From positions 62,001 to 126,000 of the forward strand of contig NZ_MDSS02000002.1 of the NCBI RefSeq assembly GCF_001758425.2: a stretch of 64,000 nt of DNA. Reading direction: 5' to 3'. Positions 61,462 to 64,000 of the stretch are shown here, one piece after another; the first letter of the stretch is position 1, and the number at the start of each line of letters is the position of its first letter. This DNA is from Nesterenkonia sp. PF2B19. GTDB taxonomy: Bacteria; Actinomycetota; Actinomycetes; Actinomycetales; Micrococcaceae. The notes beneath the pieces were generated by a model. That model saw only the letters and a list, made by a program, of their open reading frames with translations. It was not told where the DNA came from and did no database searches. Both the position numbers and the translations under genes were made by a program.

Positions 61462-62442
61462 TCAGGTCTCCAGCATGTCAGGAGTGACGTTGGCCTCGGT
61501 GCCTGGCACATCCAGCTCCTGCGCCCGCTTGTCGGCCATCGCCAGCAGACGACGGATGCGTCCGGCGATGGCGTCCTTGGTCATGGGCGGCTCCGCGAGC
61601 CGACCCAGCTCATCCAGGGATGCCTGCCTGTGCTGCAGGCGCAGCTCACCGGCATATTTCAGGTGCTCGGGAGCCTCGTCGCCGAGGATCTCCAGCGCCC
61701 GCTGCACCCGGGCTCCCGCGGCGACGGCGGCCTGCGCCGACCGCCGGAGGTTGGCGTCGTCGAAGTTCGCCAGCCGGTTCGCCGTGGCCCGCACCTCCTT
61801 GCGCATGCGTCGCTCCTCCCACACCAGCAGGGCCTGATGGGCGCCCATGCGGGTCAGCAGCTGGGCGATCGAGTCGCCGTCCCTGATCACCACGCGATCC
61901 ACGGAACGCACCTCGCGGGCCTTCGCCGTGAGTCCCAGGCGACGCGCGGCGCCCACGAGCGCCAGCGCGGCCTCCGGTCCGGGGCAGGTGACCTCGAGCG
62001 AGGATGAACGCCCCGGCTCGGTGAGCGATCCGTGAGCCAGGAACGCGCCCCTCCAGACCGCGACCGCATCAGCCACCGACCCGTTGACGATGACCGAAGG
62101 AAGCCCTCGGACCGGGCGACCACGGGCGTCGAGCAGGCCTGTCTGTCGCGCCAGGGCCTCGCCTTCGCGGACCACCCGGACCACGTAGCGGCTGCCCTTC
62201 TTCAGGCCCGACCCGGAGACCACGATGATCTCACTGGAGTGTCCGTAGACCTCGGCGATCGCGGCACGCAGGCGGCGCGCCGTCGCCGCATGGTCCAGCT
62301 CCGCCTCGATGACGATGCGCCCCGAGATGATGTGCAGTCCGCCGGCGAACCGCAGCATGGCCGAGACCTCGGCCTTGCGCTCAGAGGATGTGGAGACCTC
62401 CTGGCGAGAGAGCTCTTCCTTGACCGATTCGGTCAGCGCCAT
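61462..62442 (-). CDS. whiA: DNA-binding protein WhiA
   Basis: A 326-residue regulator of division and sporulation genes. An N-terminal LAGLIDADG-like domain precedes a C-terminal HTH ([27 protein letters not shown]). GGAGGAACG before the ATG. Third in the conserved rapZ-yvcK-whiA cluster. A small GGGGC hairpin follows the stop. Confidence 0.96.
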   Translation of the reverse strand: MALTESVKEELSRQEVSTSSERKAEVSAMLRFAGGLHIISGRIVIEAELDHAATARRLRAAIAEVYGHSSEIIVVSGSGLKKGSRYVVRVVREGEALARQTGLLDARGRPVRGLPSVIVNGSVADAVAVWRGAFLAHGSLTEPGRSSSLEVTCPGPEAALALVGAARRLGLTAKAREVRSVDRVVIRDGDSIAQLLTRMGAHQALLVWEERRMRKEVRATANRLANFDDANLRRSAQAAVAAGARVQRALEILGDEAPEHLKYAGELRLQHRQASLDELGRLAEPPMTKDAIAGRIRRLLAMADKRAQELDVPGTEANVTPDMLET

Positions 62443-62582
62443 ATGAACGTTCCTCCGGTGGTTTCTGTCGCAGTGAGCACGGCATCGGGCTCCGACATGC
62501 TACTGGATGGTTCTGGGCACGGCGTCGAGGGTGTGATCCGCGCGACTCCCCCGACCCCCAAGGCGACCCGCGCCCTCGCCCG

Positions 62583-63654
62583 TCAGGAGCCGAAGACCTC
62601 GTCGAAGGCGATCGCCAGCCGGAGCGGGTCATGGACCTCAGGATCATCCTCCTTGCGCACCCGGTGATAGCCCACGCGCGCCCCGAGCCGCGCCGCCGCC
62701 TGCTCGAAGGCGGCACGGTCGTCCGTGCGCACGGAGTCCGGGGCGGCGATGATCCGGTCCACGTGGAGCTCAGGGGCATGGTCGATCAGCACCTCGAGGT
62801 GATCCGCCGGCGTCATCCCGACGGTCTCATCGGTGTCAGCTGTGAGGTTCATCACGATACACCGCTTCGCCTCGGTCTCGCACAGGGCCGCTCGCAGATC
62901 CTCGAGCAGCAGATGCGGCAGCACCGAGGTGTACCAGGACCCCGGGCCGAACACGACCCAGTCCGAGAGTTCGATCGCCGTGACCGCCTCGCTGCACGCC
63001 TGCGCCTCCTCGGGATGGATCCGCACATCGGTGAGCCGGCCCAGCTGACCCGCCCGGGCCAACTCCACCTGGGAGGAGACGCGCATCGGCGCTGACGGCT
63101 CCTGCCCGTCAGCGGCGGGGCGATGCACCAGGCCGGACATCGTCAGTGGCTCACGCGACATCGGCAGCACCTGCCCCCGCGCGCCCAGCAGCGCCCCGGC
63201 CCAGCGCAGACCGTCGACGGGATCACCGATGAGCTCCCAGAGCGCGACGATCAGCAGATTGCCCATGGCGTGGTCATCGAGGCTGCCGGTGACACCGTCC
63301 CGGGAGCGGAAGCGATGCTGCATGACCTGCGCCCATGTGCGCCCCCACTCGGTGTCATCGCACAGCGCCGCAAGCGCCATGCGAAGATCTCCCGGGGGCA
63401 GCACGTCCATGTCCTGTCGGATGCGCCCCGACGAGCCGCCGTCGTCGCACGACCGTGACGACGGCCGTCAGGTGCTCGGCCGCGATGATCCGCAGCGCGG
63501 CCAGTGTGGCGGAGAGACCGTGCCCGCCGCCCAGCGCCGAGACACGGAACGACCGGCGGCCCGAGGGATGGGTGCCCCGGGACTCGGCCGTGGAGGGGAC
63601 GATCGGCACCGGCCCGGTCGACTGGGGGGCCGGAAAGGAGGAGGCCATGCTCAT
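62583..63654 (-). CDS. yvcK: YvcK family gluconeogenesis factor (frameshifted)
   Basis: UDP-sugar-binding protein (CuvA/YvcK) needed for growth on gluconeogenic carbon and for cell-wall balance. N-terminal [15 protein letters not shown] nucleotide loop is in one frame; [25 protein letters not shown] onward is in another. The change is at about 63449 and needs one extra base removed or two restored. C-terminal part has [19 protein letters not shown] overlaps the rapZ stop (ATGA). Length about 357 residues repaired, with an extra ~35 residues at the N-terminus. Confidence 0.93.
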
Positions 63655-64000
63655 TCACGCCCCAGGTCACGGTGCACGGTGTTCACCGTGACATTGGGGA
63701 CCTGGGCCAGCCGACGGGCCAGCTCCTCGGAGATGGCCACCGACCGGTGCTTGCCCCCGGTGCAGCCCACGGCGAGCGTCGCATAGTGCTTGTTCTCCCG
63801 CCGGTACCCCTCCAGCACGGGTTTGAGCGCCTCCACGTACCGGTCGACGAATTCGCCGGCACCTTCGTCGACGAGCACGTACTCGCGGACCGGCTCGTCG
63901 AGTCCGGTGAGCGGCCGCAGCTCCGGCACCCAGTGCGGGTTGGGTACGAACCTGACGTCTGCGATGAAGTTCGCATCGGCCGGCACACCATATTTGAAGC
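63651..64000 (-). CDS. rapZ: RNase adapter protein RapZ, C-terminal part (runs off window)
   Basis: Only the last ~115 codons are inside the window; the gene continues past the end, so the apparent start at 63986 is internal. The RapZ C-terminal domain is clear: [29 protein letters not shown] and [19 protein letters not shown]. In E. coli RapZ targets GlmZ sRNA; in actinobacteria only the nucleotide/metabolite-binding role is suspected. Confidence 0.93.
   Translation of the reverse strand, partial: FKYGVPADANFIADVRFVPNPHWVPELRPLTGLDEPVREYVLVDEGAGEFVDRYVEALKPVLEGYRRENKHYATLAVGCTGGKHRSVAISEELARRLAQVPNVTVNTVHRDLGRE

Overview
This is a GC-rich (roughly two-thirds G+C by eye) actinobacterial chromosome segment made almost entirely of core genes, with no mobile element, phage or CRISPR array. 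Several things point to the Actinomycetia, and more narrowly to Micrococcaceae-type Micrococcales: the pupylation locus (mpa, dop, pup, pafA), a fused PafBC regulator, the mycothiol ligase mshC, WhiA, OpcA, DUF5703 and the gap-pgk-tpiA-secG / whiA-yvcK-rapZ arrangement. A Nesterenkonia-like organism is my best guess; that is inference from gene content and acidic protein composition.

Layout. 0-5.6 kb: a DUF4870 membrane protein, hemW-lepA, rpsT and holA. 5.6-11.6 kb: a lipid beta-oxidation/reductive cluster (MaoC hydratase, FabG4-type reductase, thiolase) divergent from an acyl-CoA oxidase, with a palindromic operator candidate between them. 11.7-14.4 kb: pepN. 14.5-28 kb: a long minus-strand run from HAD-M50 protease-trmI-mpa-dop-pup-pafA through two FKBP isomerases and pafBC to tatA-tatC. 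28-35 kb: PAC2 protein, mshC, uppP, an acidic small protein, DUF5703, acyl-CoA dehydrogenase and M20 peptidase. 34.8-46.8 kb: a 1,014-residue AfsR/SARP regulator, tRNA-Leu(GAG), lipoate ligase-like protein, L31 type B, amine oxidase, sugar epimerase-like SDR, peptidase E, an RNA methyltransferase, a TauE permease, an ABC ATPase and serB. 47-60.3 kb: central carbon metabolism, with tkt-tal, then pgi-zwf-opcA-pgl, then (opposite strand) gap, pgk, tpiA and secG. 60.6-64 kb: sodA, whiA, yvcK and the 3' part of rapZ, which runs off the window.

How it works together. The 47-60 kb block encodes the pentose phosphate branch and lower glycolysis as adjacent operons separated by strong hairpins. The pup locus has the ligase, the depupylase and the ATPase, but no prcB/prcA between pup and pafA, and the predicted Mpa lacks the usual C-terminal GQYL-type tail, so pupylation here may serve something other than proteasomal degradation. 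PafBC (the DNA-damage transcription activator in mycobacteria), FKBPs and the Tat translocase share the same strand and near-continuous operon structure.

Two cross-cutting observations matter for any reader. First, at least eight highly conserved genes (acyl-CoA oxidase, pepN, pafBC, dop, mpa, tal, zwf, yvcK) are broken by small indels, and tkt carries a compensated pair. The simplest reading is consensus sequencing error, so the gene spans below are given as the reconstructed whole genes. Second, many genes have a TANNNT -10 element ending 6-7 bases before the start codon with no ribosome binding site, the signature of leaderless transcripts. I found no clearly new biological system; the proteasome-less pup locus and the regulatory palindromes are the most interesting items.
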